NCBI RefSeq assembly: GCF_040717535.1
Contig: NZ_JBFEFI010000004.1
Coordinates: 558,001 to 622,000, forward strand
Direction of reading: 5' to 3'
Origin: Thalassoglobus sp. JC818
GTDB taxonomy: Bacteria; Planctomycetota; Planctomycetia; Planctomycetales; Planctomycetaceae
Length of the DNA stretch: 64,000 nucleotides
In this document: positions 10,060 to 19,126 of the stretch, piece by piece
Layout: every line of letters starts with the position of its first letter
Numbering within the stretch: position 1 is the first letter of the stretch
The notes under the pieces: model-generated
Database searches by the model: none
What the model saw: the letters and a program-made list of their open reading frames with translations, nothing else
Told to the model about the DNA's origin: nothing
Translations under genes and position numbers: made by a program

Positions 10060-11103
10060 ATGACGATTCGCTACCAGTGTCCTGAGTGCGATCAGGTTCT
10101 GAAAATCCGTGACGACAAAGCAGGAACGGAAGCTAAGTGCCCCAAATGCAAAGCCAAATTTGTCGTTCCGCAACCGACTTCTGAAGATTCGTCTGAAGCA
10201 AGTGGCGACAGTCCTCCGGCGAAGAAAAAAGCACCCAGCCCAAAGAGCGAGCAAAAGGAGCCTGCGAAAGCTGCCAAGGAAGCCAAAAAGAGCGAAGCGA
10301 AACCGAAACCGGCTGCTGATCCCGATGATTTTGATCCAGCTGAATTTCTGATGGAGGATGGCCCCGGTGCCAAAGCTTCCGCAGGTCTTGTGGAAAAAGC
10401 ACCCGCCGAAAAAGGGCCCGCGACCGACAGCAAAGGTCGCAGGCTCATGACTCCCAGCTCAACGTCTGCCGCCAAAAGAGCGAGCATGTCCCCGGCCGCT
10501 GCCGCGGCAGAAGATGCGACAGTCAATGCGTCTGCGAATGCTCGCGACTTGATGACCAAGACGATGGAGGAAAGTCGGGTCAAAGCATCGTCGATGCCAA
10601 CGACAGAGAAGAAGCCGACATTCGATTTCTCCGGCGCCCGCCAGGAACTGATTCGCTACGCTCCTCATATCGGAGGAACACTGGCCGCCATTTTCGTGGC
10701 CTACTTCATCGCTCAATCTATGTTCGGCGAGGGAGTCGAACTTCCTCCGCTGTACGACGTGTCCGGCACCGTCACGGTGAACGGAAAAGCTCTGCCAAAC
10801 GTGACAGTCATCTTCGAACCACTCGACGCGACGAAGGGCGGAACGGACGACGGGCCGAAAAGACTTCGAACGTCAACCGGCGTCACGGACGAAAGCGGCT
10901 ATTTCACCCTGTATTACATGCAGGGAGAGCGGGGAGCACCGAAAGGCAAAGGACGCATCTGGCTTCAGCCGAACAGTGCTGCAGACGTCAAGAAAATCCC
11001 GGCGGAATACGCAGGTCGCGGAAACGACATTCGCGAAGTCCGAGAAGCCGGCAACGAAGGCAAGTTCAATATCGAAATCGACCAGAAACCGCCGCAGCAA
11101 TAA
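10060..11103 (+). CDS. Zinc-ribbon / single-TM / transthyretin-like (carboxypeptidase regulatory-like) protein
   Basis: A 347-residue protein. Residues 1-36 hold a zinc ribbon with CPEC (7-10) and CPKC (27-30). Residues 40-190 are a low-complexity Lys/Ala/Pro-rich region. One membrane helix spans about 203-221. Residues 233-345 form a beta-rich domain starting YDVSGTVTVNGKALPNVTV, typical of the transthyretin-like proteins that planctomycetes often encode next to DUF1559 genes. Predicted topology puts the ribbon in the cytoplasm and the beta domain outside, which is inference. ATG 10060 has AAAGG upstream. It follows the DUF1559 gene, separated by a terminator, and is itself followed by a strong hairpin. 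Confidence 0.85.
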   Translation: MTIRYQCPECDQVLKIRDDKAGTEAKCPKCKAKFVVPQPTSEDSSEASGDSPPAKKKAPSPKSEQKEPAKAAKEAKKSEAKPKPAADPDDFDPAEFLMEDGPGAKASAGLVEKAPAEKGPATDSKGRRLMTPSSTSAAKRASMSPAAAAAEDATVNASANARDLMTKTMEESRVKASSMPTTEKKPTFDFSGARQELIRYAPHIGGTLAAIFVAYFIAQSMFGEGVELPPLYDVSGTVTVNGKALPNVTVIFEPLDATKGGTDDGPKRLRTSTGVTDESGYFTLYYMQGERGAPKGKGRIWLQPNSAADVKKIPAEYAGRGNDIREVREAGNEGKFNIEIDQKPPQQ

Positions 11104-11151
11104 CGCTCATCGGTGTTCATCGGTCTTTCGACGATTCTCGTTGATCATCTG

Positions 11152-11183
11152 CGCTCGTTGGGAATCGCATATTCCAACGAGCG
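11152..11183 (+). terminator. Hairpin terminator between convergent genes
   Basis: Arms 11152-11165 (CGCTCGTTGGGAAT) and 11171-11183 (ATTCCAACGAGCG) pair over 13 bp with one bulged G and a 5-base loop. It sits between the plus-strand zinc-ribbon gene (stop 11103) and the minus-strand rhomboid gene (stop 11255). The T-tract is weak. Confidence 0.6.
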
Positions 11184-11254
11184 TCATTCTGTCCGGCCAA
11201 AGTCCCAACGAATAAGGAATCGTCAGGTCATCGAACTGACGTCTTCGATCGCTG

Positions 11255-12064
11255 TCAGGACCTCTTGAGAAGGTTCACGCGGTGAGTCTCTTCAGCTCGT
11301 CGTTGCTGGTTCTTCGGGAACAGCAGCGGGCTTCGCCCTAAAAAGAACGCGATAGCACAACCCGCTACGAATCCGCCGGTATGGGCCCACCACGCAACTC
11401 CACCACCTTCCGCGGCAGACATAGTCATCGTCCCCTGAAACGCTTGAAACAGGAACCAGACTCCCAGAAACAGCGGAGCTGGAACGACGACGATTTGCAT
11501 GATGTATCCCAGCGGGATGAGGGCTTCGACTCGAGAATGCGGGTACCAGACGAAATACGCTCCCATCACACCAGCAATCGCTCCGCTGGCTCCAATCGTG
11601 GGAACCGTTGATCCGGGCCCGCTGATGAAGTGGACAAAACTCGCCGCCACTCCGCATCCCAGGTAGAACACAACATATCCGAGGTGTCCAAAGCGGTCTT
11701 CGACATTGTCTCCGAAGATGTGAAGAAACCACATGTTGCCGAGGAAGTGCATCCATCCCCCGTGTAGGAAGATGCACGTCAGCAATGTCATCCAGGCAGG
11801 GACAGCTTGTTGCTCCAGCGTTTGCGTGACGAGTTCCCGTTCGATTCCGCGCGGAGTTTGGACGTGTCGCTCACCAACCACCACTTCGACTGGCGCACTT
11901 GGATCCTGCACGCGTGCCGGAATCATTCCGTACTTTTCAACCATCGACAATTCGCCGGGCTGATCCTGTAGCTGTAGCAGAAACGTCAGAGCACACAGAG
12001 CAATGACTGTGTAATTGGCGATCGGTAACCGACGGGTCGGAATGTCGTCACGAAGTGGAAGCAT
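11255..12064 (-). CDS. Rhomboid-family intramembrane serine protease
   Basis: A 269-residue protein with six or more hydrophobic helices. The catalytic dyad is visible: Ser160 in TIGASGAIAG and His228 in WWAHTGGF. The structural motif HGGWMHFLGNMWFL lies at about 101-114. Rhomboids cleave transmembrane substrates within the bilayer. A soluble loop of about 50 residues (40-90) between TM1 and TM2 is long for the family but common in planctomycete members. ATG 12064 has AGGA upstream at good spacing. The alpha/beta hydrolase gene lies 74 bases upstream on the same strand, so the two may be co-transcribed. Confidence 0.94.
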   Translation of the reverse strand: MLPLRDDIPTRRLPIANYTVIALCALTFLLQLQDQPGELSMVEKYGMIPARVQDPSAPVEVVVGERHVQTPRGIERELVTQTLEQQAVPAWMTLLTCIFLHGGWMHFLGNMWFLHIFGDNVEDRFGHLGYVVFYLGCGVAASFVHFISGPGSTVPTIGASGAIAGVMGAYFVWYPHSRVEALIPLGYIMQIVVVPAPLFLGVWFLFQAFQGTMTMSAAEGGGVAWWAHTGGFVAGCAIAFFLGRSPLLFPKNQQRRAEETHRVNLLKRS

Positions 12065-12138
12065 GGGAGTTCCTGATCATTAAACACAGCGTCTGAAAAC
12101 ATCGCTTCTGAAGGTGATGCATTGATGCCGTTGTAAAG

Positions 12139-12771
12139 TTAACCGTCGACCCAAAGCTCGAACAGAAACCGCTCGATGGCACGCAGCCCATTCTTGAAAT
12201 TCTGTTCTTCAGTCCGATCGCTTCCGCGTCGAGGACGAAAGCTGTGATCACCATCCGGAGACCAGTGTACCTTGATCGACTCTGAAAGATTGTATTGTTC
12301 AACCTCTTCTCGATTCCCGAACGGATCGTTTTCACCTTGCAGAATCAACGTTGGAGTCTGGAGGTCCGCGAGATGGGCTGTTCGAAGCTTCTCCGGTTTA
12401 CCAGTCGGATGAAATGGATATCCCAGACAGATCAAACCTTGAGCACGACTCTCGTCCGCAACAAGACTCGCAATTCGACCTCCCATCGATTTGCCACCGA
12501 TGACGACCTGTTCATTCGGAACTTCTTCCAAAACAGACAACCACGTCTCACGAAGTTTGTTTTCGCGATCAGGAGGCCGCTTCCGACCGGTCCGTGAACG
12601 TTCTTCCATGTACGGAAAATCGAATCGGACGACGCGATAGTGAAGATCAGCAAGCCCGTCGGCGAAGTAGCTGAGAAAACGAGAGTCTGAACTCTCCCCT
12701 GCTCCGTGCGTCAGGATGACGCACTTCTTTGCTTTACGTGGACCGGAAATTGTCAGCCGCGGTTGAGACAT
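12139..12771 (-). CDS. Alpha/beta hydrolase, TEX30/KANL3-like family
   Basis: A 210-residue compact hydrolase. It has VILTHGAGESSDS (oxyanion-hole HGAG), the nucleophile elbow GKSMGGRIAS around Ser94, LILQGENDPFG (acid) and SPDGDHSF (catalytic His). The domain order matches the small dienelactone-hydrolase-like group related to TEX30/KANL3. The substrate is unknown. It lies upstream of the rhomboid gene on the same strand. Confidence 0.85.
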   Translation of the reverse strand: MSQPRLTISGPRKAKKCVILTHGAGESSDSRFLSYFADGLADLHYRVVRFDFPYMEERSRTGRKRPPDRENKLRETWLSVLEEVPNEQVVIGGKSMGGRIASLVADESRAQGLICLGYPFHPTGKPEKLRTAHLADLQTPTLILQGENDPFGNREEVEQYNLSESIKVHWSPDGDHSFRPRRGSDRTEEQNFKNGLRAIERFLFELWVDG

Positions 12772-13104
12772 GAGTTTACTCTCGGATGGAAATGCAACTC
12801 ACTCGTTACTATCGGACTCTCTGAAATGCAATCGCCGCACGCCGAATTTCGCAAAACTGACAGTGATCAGCAGCAAATTCCAGTCTGTCGAATGCAGCAG
12901 TTGACGGCTTCAATTAAACGGAGCAGCACGCCATACCAACGCTGAAGACTCCCGAGAATGGGCCTCCTGCTTGATGCAGAGTTGAGTCGGACGATATGGT
13001 AGTTGATGAGGAATGTGCTGAATGGCTCGTCCCGAGGAATTGGATTCTTTCATGAATCCTCTCCTCAGATATCGCGTTCAGCATCCTGCTGTACTAGTTG
13101 ATAA
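12772..13104. other. Intergenic region with one weak promoter candidate
   Basis: About 330 bases between divergent genes. On the plus strand, TTGATG (12971-12976), 18 bases and TATGGT (12995-13000) could serve the VWA gene starting at 13105. Nothing else is recognised. Confidence 0.3.
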
Positions 13105-15654
13105 GTGTCTGCGGAAACACCTTCGACTGATGATCTCGCCACGGTGGAGTCGCTGTTGATTATTGCCATCTCGACGATTGGGACCATCGTACTTGGAAAT
13201 CCACAATGGCTCTGGCCGATTGTCGCCGGAGGTCTCATCGTTGCTGTTGGCATCATTCTGTCTTACCGCTCAGCACGGCTCCCTCCACTGACCAGGGTTG
13301 CCCTCGTCCTCCTCAAACTGGTGGGTCTAGCCCTCATCTGCTTCTGTCTTTTGAATCCGCTATGGAGCGAGAGTGATGTCCGCCCCGGCGAAAATATCGT
13401 CCTGTTGCTGGTCGATAACAGCTCGTCCTTATCCGTTCGTGACCAGAACGAGCAGCCTCGCGGCGATGTGGTTCAGGAACTTCTGCACGCCGATCATAAG
13501 GACTGGTTCACGCGACTAAGTCAGGACTACGATTTGCGAAGATACCTGTTCGGAGATCAACTGCGTCAGGTCGATGACTTTCAGGGAGTCGATTTCAGCG
13601 ACAATCGCTCTGAGATGGCGATGGGACTGCAAGGTTTGCAACAGCGGTTTCAAAACAAACCGCTCGCTGGAGTCCTCTTATTCTCCGATGGAAATGCCAC
13701 TGATTTGGAAGCGTTCGAGGGGCTGCAAACAGGCGTCCCCATCTATCCGGTAGTAAGTCCGGACTGGGAAAATCTCGGAGACGATCTGGCCATTGAACGA
13801 CTGGCAGTCCGCGAAACGAATTTCGAAGATGCCCCGATCTCTGTCGTGGCAACCGTGACCTCAAGTTACAGCAGCGAACAAGCTGTCGTCGCCACACTCG
13901 AACTCGTGAAGAATATCAGTCAGTCGTCAGAAGTAGAGGAAGCATCGACTCCGGATGAAACGGACCCGTCGACGAATTTGTTCGGTGTCGAGACCAGCAA
14001 CCCAGTCGAAGAGATTCCAGCTGTCGAGGACGAAGTCGATGGAGAAACCTCGTCGCTGATCACTCAATCGGTTTCACTTCTTCCCAATACTCCAACCACG
14101 CTGGAATTCGATGTTCTCCCCCCGCAGATGGGGATTTGCTACTACCGACTCCGCATCCGCCCCGCCTCCGAAGAAGACATCTTCGCGGACCCTGAGACCA
14201 GTTCAGAAGCGACTCTTGAGAACAACGAACGCTTGCTGACGGTCGATCGAGGCACAAATCAGAAGCGAATTCTGTATGTGGGAGGCCGTCCCAACTGGGA
14301 GTACAAATTCCTGAATCGCGCCCTTTCGGAAGACCGAGCAGTTGATCTCGTCACCCTTATTCGAATTGCGAAGAAGGAAGCCAAGTTCGACTTCCGCGGC
14401 CGGGTCGGAGAAAACAGCAACTCACTCTTTCGTGGATTCAATGACGAGGTCGACGAAGAAACCGAATCGTTCGACGAAGCTGTACTCGTGCGACTGAATA
14501 CGCGAGATGCCGGGGAACTCGCTGCGGGGTTTCCGAAAACGAAAGAGGAACTTTACGAGTACAAAGCGATCGTCCTTGATGATGTTGAATCCGGTTTCTT
14601 CAGCCACGATCAACAAGTACTCATCGACCGGTTTGTTTCTGTTCGGGGAGGAGGGCTCTTGCTGCTCGGCGGGCGTGATGCTTTTCGCCATGGTGATTGG
14701 GACCGGTCTTCTTTGCGAGATGCCTTTCCGGTGTATCTCGATCGGCAAGGTCCACCAGCTTCGGGTGAGCTTCGCTGGGATTTGACGCGCGACGGGTGGC
14801 TCGAACCTTGGATGCGTGTTCGCTCGACGGAAGATCAGGAAAAGACACGGCTGCAGCAGATTCCTGATCTCGAGTTCGTCAATCCAGCGACAGACCCTAA
14901 ACCGGGCGGACGAATTTTTGCGACCGTTCAGGACAACTCGTCGAATGAGTATCCAGCCGTCGTTGCTCAACAATACGGCCATGGGCGTTCCGTTGCAGTC
15001 TTGATCGGAGACCTCTGGAAGTGGTCGCTGAGTCGCCCTGAAACAGATGAAGATGATCTCGCTCGATTCTGGAGGCAACTCGTACGCTGGCTGATCGCAG
15101 ATGTGCCGCAGCGTGTCGAGGTCTCCCTCAATCCAATTTCTCTGGGCACGATTCCTGCCATGAATATTCAAGTGAACGTCCGGCAAGAAGACTACGAACC
15201 CCAGGAAAACGCACAAGTCACCATCCAAGTCACCACTCCGTCTGATGAAGTTCTGGAGTTGACTGCGGAACCCAGCCTCGAGGCACCTGGGCTCTTCGAA
15301 ACGTCGTACGTGCCGAGAGAACGCGGGGCTTACCTCGCGTCTGTCGTGACTCAAAACGAAGAGTCTGAACTTCCCGTCACAGCCCAGGCTGGATGGACGA
15401 GTGATCCAAAAGAGGAAGAGTTTCGAAACGTCGGTTTCAATCGAGAACTGCTCGGTCGACTGGCTCAGAGTTCCGGCGGCGAGGTCATTGAGATTGGAGC
15501 GCTCGACGAGTTTGTGCGAACACTTCCCCAAAGAGACCTCCCGGCAAAACAAGTTCGGACGACACCTCTCTGGCACACACCATGGTTGCTTGTCACAGCG
15601 ATTCTATGTTTGACGGCGGAATGGGGACTGCGGAGGGTGAGAGGACTTCCATGA
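13105..15654 (+). CDS. VWA-domain membrane protein with glutamine-amidotransferase-like domain
   Basis: An 849-residue protein. Two or three membrane helices lie in residues 15-86. A von Willebrand A domain follows from about 98 (VDNSSSLS, the MIDAS DxSxS-like motif). An acidic linker spans about 270-320. A class-I-amidotransferase-like fold covers about 390-650 (ILYVGGRPNWEYKF, IVLDDVESGFF, GGGLLLLGGRDAF). The C-terminus is beta-rich with a final membrane helix. The nucleophile cysteine expected of an active amidotransferase is not evident at GGRDAF, so this domain is probably structural. Related Bat/Aerotolerance-type proteins are frequent in planctomycetes. The start is GTG 13105. The stop overlaps the next start as ATGA. 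Confidence 0.82.
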   Translation: MSAETPSTDDLATVESLLIIAISTIGTIVLGNPQWLWPIVAGGLIVAVGIILSYRSARLPPLTRVALVLLKLVGLALICFCLLNPLWSESDVRPGENIVLLLVDNSSSLSVRDQNEQPRGDVVQELLHADHKDWFTRLSQDYDLRRYLFGDQLRQVDDFQGVDFSDNRSEMAMGLQGLQQRFQNKPLAGVLLFSDGNATDLEAFEGLQTGVPIYPVVSPDWENLGDDLAIERLAVRETNFEDAPISVVATVTSSYSSEQAVVATLELVKNISQSSEVEEASTPDETDPSTNLFGVETSNPVEEIPAVEDEVDGETSSLITQSVSLLPNTPTTLEFDVLPPQMGICYYRLRIRPASEEDIFADPETSSEATLENNERLLTVDRGTNQKRILYVGGRPNWEYKFLNRALSEDRAVDLVTLIRIAKKEAKFDFRGRVGENSNSLFRGFNDEVDEETESFDEAVLVRLNTRDAGELAAGFPKTKEELYEYKAIVLDDVESGFFSHDQQVLIDRFVSVRGGGLLLLGGRDAFRHGDWDRSSLRDAFPVYLDRQGPPASGELRWDLTRDGWLEPWMRVRSTEDQEKTRLQQIPDLEFVNPATDPKPGGRIFATVQDNSSNEYPAVVAQQYGHGRSVAVLIGDLWKWSLSRPETDEDDLARFWRQLVRWLIADVPQRVEVSLNPISLGTIPAMNIQVNVRQEDYEPQENAQVTIQVTTPSDEVLELTAEPSLEAPGLFETSYVPRERGAYLASVVTQNEESELPVTAQAGWTSDPKEEEFRNVGFNRELLGRLAQSSGGEVIEIGALDEFVRTLPQRDLPAKQVRTTPLWHTPWLLVTAILCLTAEWGLRRVRGLP

Positions 15655-16721
15655 CCAAATGTTGCTGCCTGTTGAGTTGGATGCTCATCTGCCTCCTGAT
15701 CGTCAATTCCGCTCCTGCCGACGAAAACACTGAGTCCGCCAAGCGTGGCGACTTATTGATCGTCGTCGGGGAAGCTGGGACAGATGAGTTTGGAAATCAG
15801 TTCGCAATCTGGTCCAGTCGCTGGGAAGAAGCAGCCCGCACCGGGCAATTTGAAGTTCACACGCTGGCAGACTCGAAGCATCCTCGCGAAGACTTCGCTG
15901 AAAAACTGAAGGAGTTGTCGCAGGCGAGTGAAACTCCACTTTGGATTGTCTGGCTGGGTCATGGAACATTCGACGGACGCACAGCCAAGTTCAACCTCCC
16001 GGGTCCGGACATCACAGCCACTGAGGTCAGCGAGTTTCTCGAAGACAATGCCCGGCTGGTGATTTCGATTCACTGCACGGCAGCGAGTGCTCCGTTTCTG
16101 GATGCGCTTTCAGGAGAAAACCGAATCATCGTCACTGCGACGCGGAGCGGTGATCAGGTCAGCTTCTCACACTTTGGAGAATACCTCTCGGCTGCCATTT
16201 CGGATGTGAATGCAGATCTCGACAAGGATCAGCAGGTCTCATTGCTCGAAGCGTTTCTCATCGCCTCCCGTCGAGTCGAGGAGTTCTACGAAGCCGATGG
16301 ACGAATTCCGACGGAGAACTCGCTGATCGACGACAATGGAGACAGCGTGGGAACTCGAGCGTCAGCTTTCCAAGGATTCCGAGTCAAATCCAAACCTCAA
16401 AACTCGGATCAGGAGCTGGATGGTTTGCGGGCCCACCAGCAGCACTTGATTGCCAACGAGCGAGATCGTCTGCTCTCCCCGGAACAACTCGCCCGCAGGA
16501 ATGAAATCGAAGTCGAAATCGAATCGCTGCGAAGCCTCAAAGAGACTCTTTCCGAAGACGAGTATTACGATCGTCTGGAAGCATTGTTTTTACAGCTTGG
16601 GGAACTTCTTCTTCCCCAACAGTTCGAGCCCGCAGAGACAGATGGTCAGGCCCAACCGGAAGCGAACGATGAACCATCCTCAACCAGCCCTGCTTCGCAA
16701 AAACCCGCAATCGCCAATTAA
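15651..16721 (+). CDS. Secreted C13/caspase-fold protein
   Basis: About 356 residues with a signal peptide (MTKCCCLLSWMLICLLIVNS, possible cleavage after the APA near residue 23). The core has WIVWLGHGTFDG (His104) and LVISIHCTAASAPF (Cys142), placed like the His-Cys dyad of clan CD peptidases (legumain, caspase, metacaspase). It is followed by DADLDKDQQVSLLEAF, an EF-hand-like acidic motif seen in planctomycete relatives, and LIDDNGDSVGTRA. The C-terminus is helical and then Pro/Ser rich. ATG 15651 overlaps the preceding stop as ATGA, so translation is coupled to the VWA protein. The upstream in-frame ATG at 15582 lies inside that gene and is not preferred. Peptidase activity is inferred. 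Confidence 0.78.
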   Translation: MTKCCCLLSWMLICLLIVNSAPADENTESAKRGDLLIVVGEAGTDEFGNQFAIWSSRWEEAARTGQFEVHTLADSKHPREDFAEKLKELSQASETPLWIVWLGHGTFDGRTAKFNLPGPDITATEVSEFLEDNARLVISIHCTAASAPFLDALSGENRIIVTATRSGDQVSFSHFGEYLSAAISDVNADLDKDQQVSLLEAFLIASRRVEEFYEADGRIPTENSLIDDNGDSVGTRASAFQGFRVKSKPQNSDQELDGLRAHQQHLIANERDRLLSPEQLARRNEIEVEIESLRSLKETLSEDEYYDRLEALFLQLGELLLPQQFEPAETDGQAQPEANDEPSSTSPASQKPAIAN

Positions 16722-17204
16722 ACGTCTCGTGTCGGATGCGCCCTATTTTTCAGTGAACCGATGACCACTTCGATTGTCTCTATAGATCGAACAAGTGGTT
16801 CAGAGTCGGCGTCGAGAACGGCCGACCGAGAGCCATTTGCTCCGTTTTTTTGGCCATATTGAGCAGTTTGTTCAACGTGAACGAGAGCTGTTATTACGAT
16901 TGAACGGACCGATCAGTGAGTTTCGATCATGAGACGTAAGTCTTTTTCAACATTACGTTAACGAACTTTTCGTGGCATTGTGTTCATGTCACAGGAGATT
17001 TGCGAAAAAGATCTCCGGCACGAATAGAAAAGCTCCTCTTCGAACTCATTCGCCCCTACAATTAGGTTGTAGAGGCCAACTATTGAAATGTCGGGGTTGT
17101 CCGGATCGCTACTCACCGTTCAGAAGGTTTCAGTTGCCTTTGCGAACGTTTATTCGATAATCCCTGAAATACCTTGGGCTGTTCAAGCGAAAGAGTCACA
17201 CCGT
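16722..17204. other. Long intergenic/leader region before the kinase
   Basis: About 480 bases. It contains a promoter candidate, TTGTTC (16868-16873), 17 bases, TTATTA (16891-16896), and a small palindrome GTTCA-ACG-TGAAC just inside it. An in-frame ATG at 17088 could extend the kinase by 39 residues. No RNA gene is recognised. Confidence 0.35.
16868..16896 (+). promoter_or_regulatory. Possible sigma-70-like promoter upstream of the kinase
   Basis: TTGTTC and TTATTA separated by exactly 17 bases. The spacer begins inside a GTTCA/TGAAC dyad that could be an operator. Position is the only other support. Confidence 0.3.
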
Positions 17205-18374
17205 ATGGATTCCCATTTGATTGGGCAGGACATGGATGTCACGAGAGTTTTTCATCCCGAAAGGGATCTGTTGGACGACATCCCTGAATCTGCGAACCTC
17301 GTCAGTGAGATGTCAGCAGAACTCGCTGCCAAGTACGAAAACATTATCGCTCGAGATCGAGTCTCCTGGAATCAGGAGTACGATCTGGTTCGGAAGTTGG
17401 GAACCGGTGGACAAGGCACCGTTTTCCTGGCGCGCCGCATGGGTGCTTTCGACGTTTCCTTCCAGTTGGCGTTGAAGTTCTTTCGCCCGGATGGGTATCA
17501 GGATCTGAACATCTATCGCAGCGAGATGGCACGCCTGGCCGAAGTGGCAATGGACGTCTCGCGAATCCAGCAAGACCACGTCATCGACATCTTCAACATC
17601 GTCGAGTACGAAGGAATTCTCGTTCTCGCGACCGAATGGGTGGACGGTTTCGACCTCAGACAGCTTCTCGCACCCGGGCTTCTGGCAAGCCTTCAGAAAC
17701 GTGTGGAGCCTGATCGATGGGAATACATCAACGATGTGATTATCACCAACGCCGGGTTTCAGTGCCGACTGATGCCCGGGGTCGTCGTAAGCATTCTGCG
17801 CGAGTGTCTGGCAGGTCTTTCTGCACTTCATCGTGAGAACGTGATTCATGCAGACCTGAAGCCAGCGAACGTCATGATCAAGCAGACTGGCAACTGCAAA
17901 ATCATCGACCTCGGATCATCATTCTCGATGGACCGCAGACCACAACGCCCCACGTGGACGCTGCGCTACGCGCCGGTGGAAGTGCTCCAGGGAGAACCGC
18001 ACACGCCATTGTCAGACCTGGCGAGCTTGGGGTACGTGGTCCTCGAACTGCTGACCGGAACCATCCCGTTCGTCGGGGTGAATGACGTCAACGAGTTGAT
18101 TCGATGTAAGCACGACATGTGGAAGCGAATTCCTGAACTCCTTCCCAAAGATGTCGCGCGAAACGGAACGCTCGTCGAGATGTTGTCGAAGATGATTGCC
18201 CCCGATCCTGCGGACCGATTCTCTTCCCTTGAGGAAGCGGATTTATCGCAGATTGGAGCATCTGAAATTGCCCGACAACTGGTGAAAGTCGACATGGACA
18301 CCGTTGTTTCAAACGAAATGAGAGTGCTGCTTCGCGAGGTGAGTGAAATCTCCTCAACTCCTGATTCTCAATAA
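17205..18374 (+). CDS. Serine/threonine protein kinase (Hanks type)
   Basis: About 389 residues from ATG 17205. The kinase domain begins near residue 60: the P-loop is GTGGQGTVFLA (about 65-75), the ATP-anchoring Lys is in ALKFF (about 91), and the catalytic loop is HADLKPANVM, with Ala replacing Arg of HRD. The metal-binding motif is DLGSS instead of DFG. TLRYAPVEVL corresponds to the APE region. No transmembrane helix or C-terminal sensor follows, so the enzyme appears cytosolic. An in-frame ATG at 17088 exists, but the intervening residues are unlike kinase sequence. The ECF sigma gene follows by 91 bases, which suggests a phosphorylation-linked sigma circuit (inference). Confidence 0.9.
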   Translation: MDSHLIGQDMDVTRVFHPERDLLDDIPESANLVSEMSAELAAKYENIIARDRVSWNQEYDLVRKLGTGGQGTVFLARRMGAFDVSFQLALKFFRPDGYQDLNIYRSEMARLAEVAMDVSRIQQDHVIDIFNIVEYEGILVLATEWVDGFDLRQLLAPGLLASLQKRVEPDRWEYINDVIITNAGFQCRLMPGVVVSILRECLAGLSALHRENVIHADLKPANVMIKQTGNCKIIDLGSSFSMDRRPQRPTWTLRYAPVEVLQGEPHTPLSDLASLGYVVLELLTGTIPFVGVNDVNELIRCKHDMWKRIPELLPKDVARNGTLVEMLSKMIAPDPADRFSSLEEADLSQIGASEIARQLVKVDMDTVVSNEMRVLLREVSEISSTPDSQ

Positions 18375-18412
18375 TGTTCTGTGCTTGAAGATGCTTGTAG
18401 CGAGAGGCTTGC

Positions 18413-18431
18413 TGATCGCGTCTGGCGATCA
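18413..18431 (+). terminator. Hairpin between the kinase and sigma factor genes
   Basis: A perfect 7-bp dyad, TGATCGC (18413-18419) and GCGATCA (18425-18431), with a 5-base loop. It is followed by a T-rich stretch that runs into the sigma gene leader. It could be an attenuator or weak terminator. Confidence 0.38.
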
Positions 18432-18465
18432 TTTCTGAGAGTTTTCGTTTTTGACGGAACGATTC

Positions 18466-19086
18466 ATGGCGGATGATCGTCAAAACTTGGTGTTTGTCAA
18501 AACAGACGATCTGCGACTCGTTGAAGCAACACTGGCTGGGAATACAGAAGCCTACGGAGAACTGGTCAATCGATACCAAGATCGACTGTTCTCGGCACTT
18601 GTTCACATGCTGGGATCAATTCATGATGCGCGGGATGTCGCTCAGGAAGCGTTTCTCTCAGCATTTGAGAAACTCAGCACCTTTCGCAAGGAAGCATCTT
18701 TTTATTCCTGGCTGTTTCGAATCGCATACAATGCAGCCATTACCAATCGACGCAAACTCAAACGCCGGGCAGCGACTTCGCTGGAAGCGAAGCAGGACTC
18801 GCTCGGCTTTGAGATTGTGGATGACCATCCCGACGCCAATCCGGATCACCAAATGGAGTCTGAAGAACGCGTTCGACAGGTCAGAATAGCATTGGAACAA
18901 CTGTCGTGTGACTACCGTGACGTCATTGTCATGAAAGAAATGGAGGGGATGCGTTACGACGAGATCGCAAGCATCCTCAATTGCCCCGTGGGGACAGTTC
19001 GCAGCCGAATTCATCGCGCACGAAACGACCTGCGTGATATTTTGACTCGTAGTCTCTCCCCCGAATCAGAAGCTTTCACCACTTAG
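18466..19086 (+). CDS. ECF RNA polymerase sigma factor (sigma-70 family, RpoE-like)
   Basis: A protein of 206 residues from ATG 18466. Region 2 is visible as YGELVNRYQDRLFSAL and DVAQEAFLSAF, and region 4 as YDEIASILNCPVGTVRSRIH followed by RARNDLRDIL. It directs RNA polymerase to a dedicated promoter set. GGAAC lies just upstream; a TTG at 18451 would add five residues and is less likely. The anti-sigma gene begins 40 bases after the stop, and the Ser/Thr kinase lies just upstream. The regulon cannot be read from this window. Confidence 0.95.
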   Translation: MADDRQNLVFVKTDDLRLVEATLAGNTEAYGELVNRYQDRLFSALVHMLGSIHDARDVAQEAFLSAFEKLSTFRKEASFYSWLFRIAYNAAITNRRKLKRRAATSLEAKQDSLGFEIVDDHPDANPDHQMESEERVRQVRIALEQLSCDYRDVIVMKEMEGMRYDEIASILNCPVGTVRSRIHRARNDLRDILTRSLSPESEAFTT

Positions 19087-19126
19087 TTTCGATCCCAATA
19101 TCTTTTGAAAGAGTTTGAATTTCAGG

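Noticed and set aside
14422-15576. 384-residue open frame on the minus strand
   Set aside because: Antisense to the VWA protein gene, with composition typical of a shadow frame and no ribosome-binding site.
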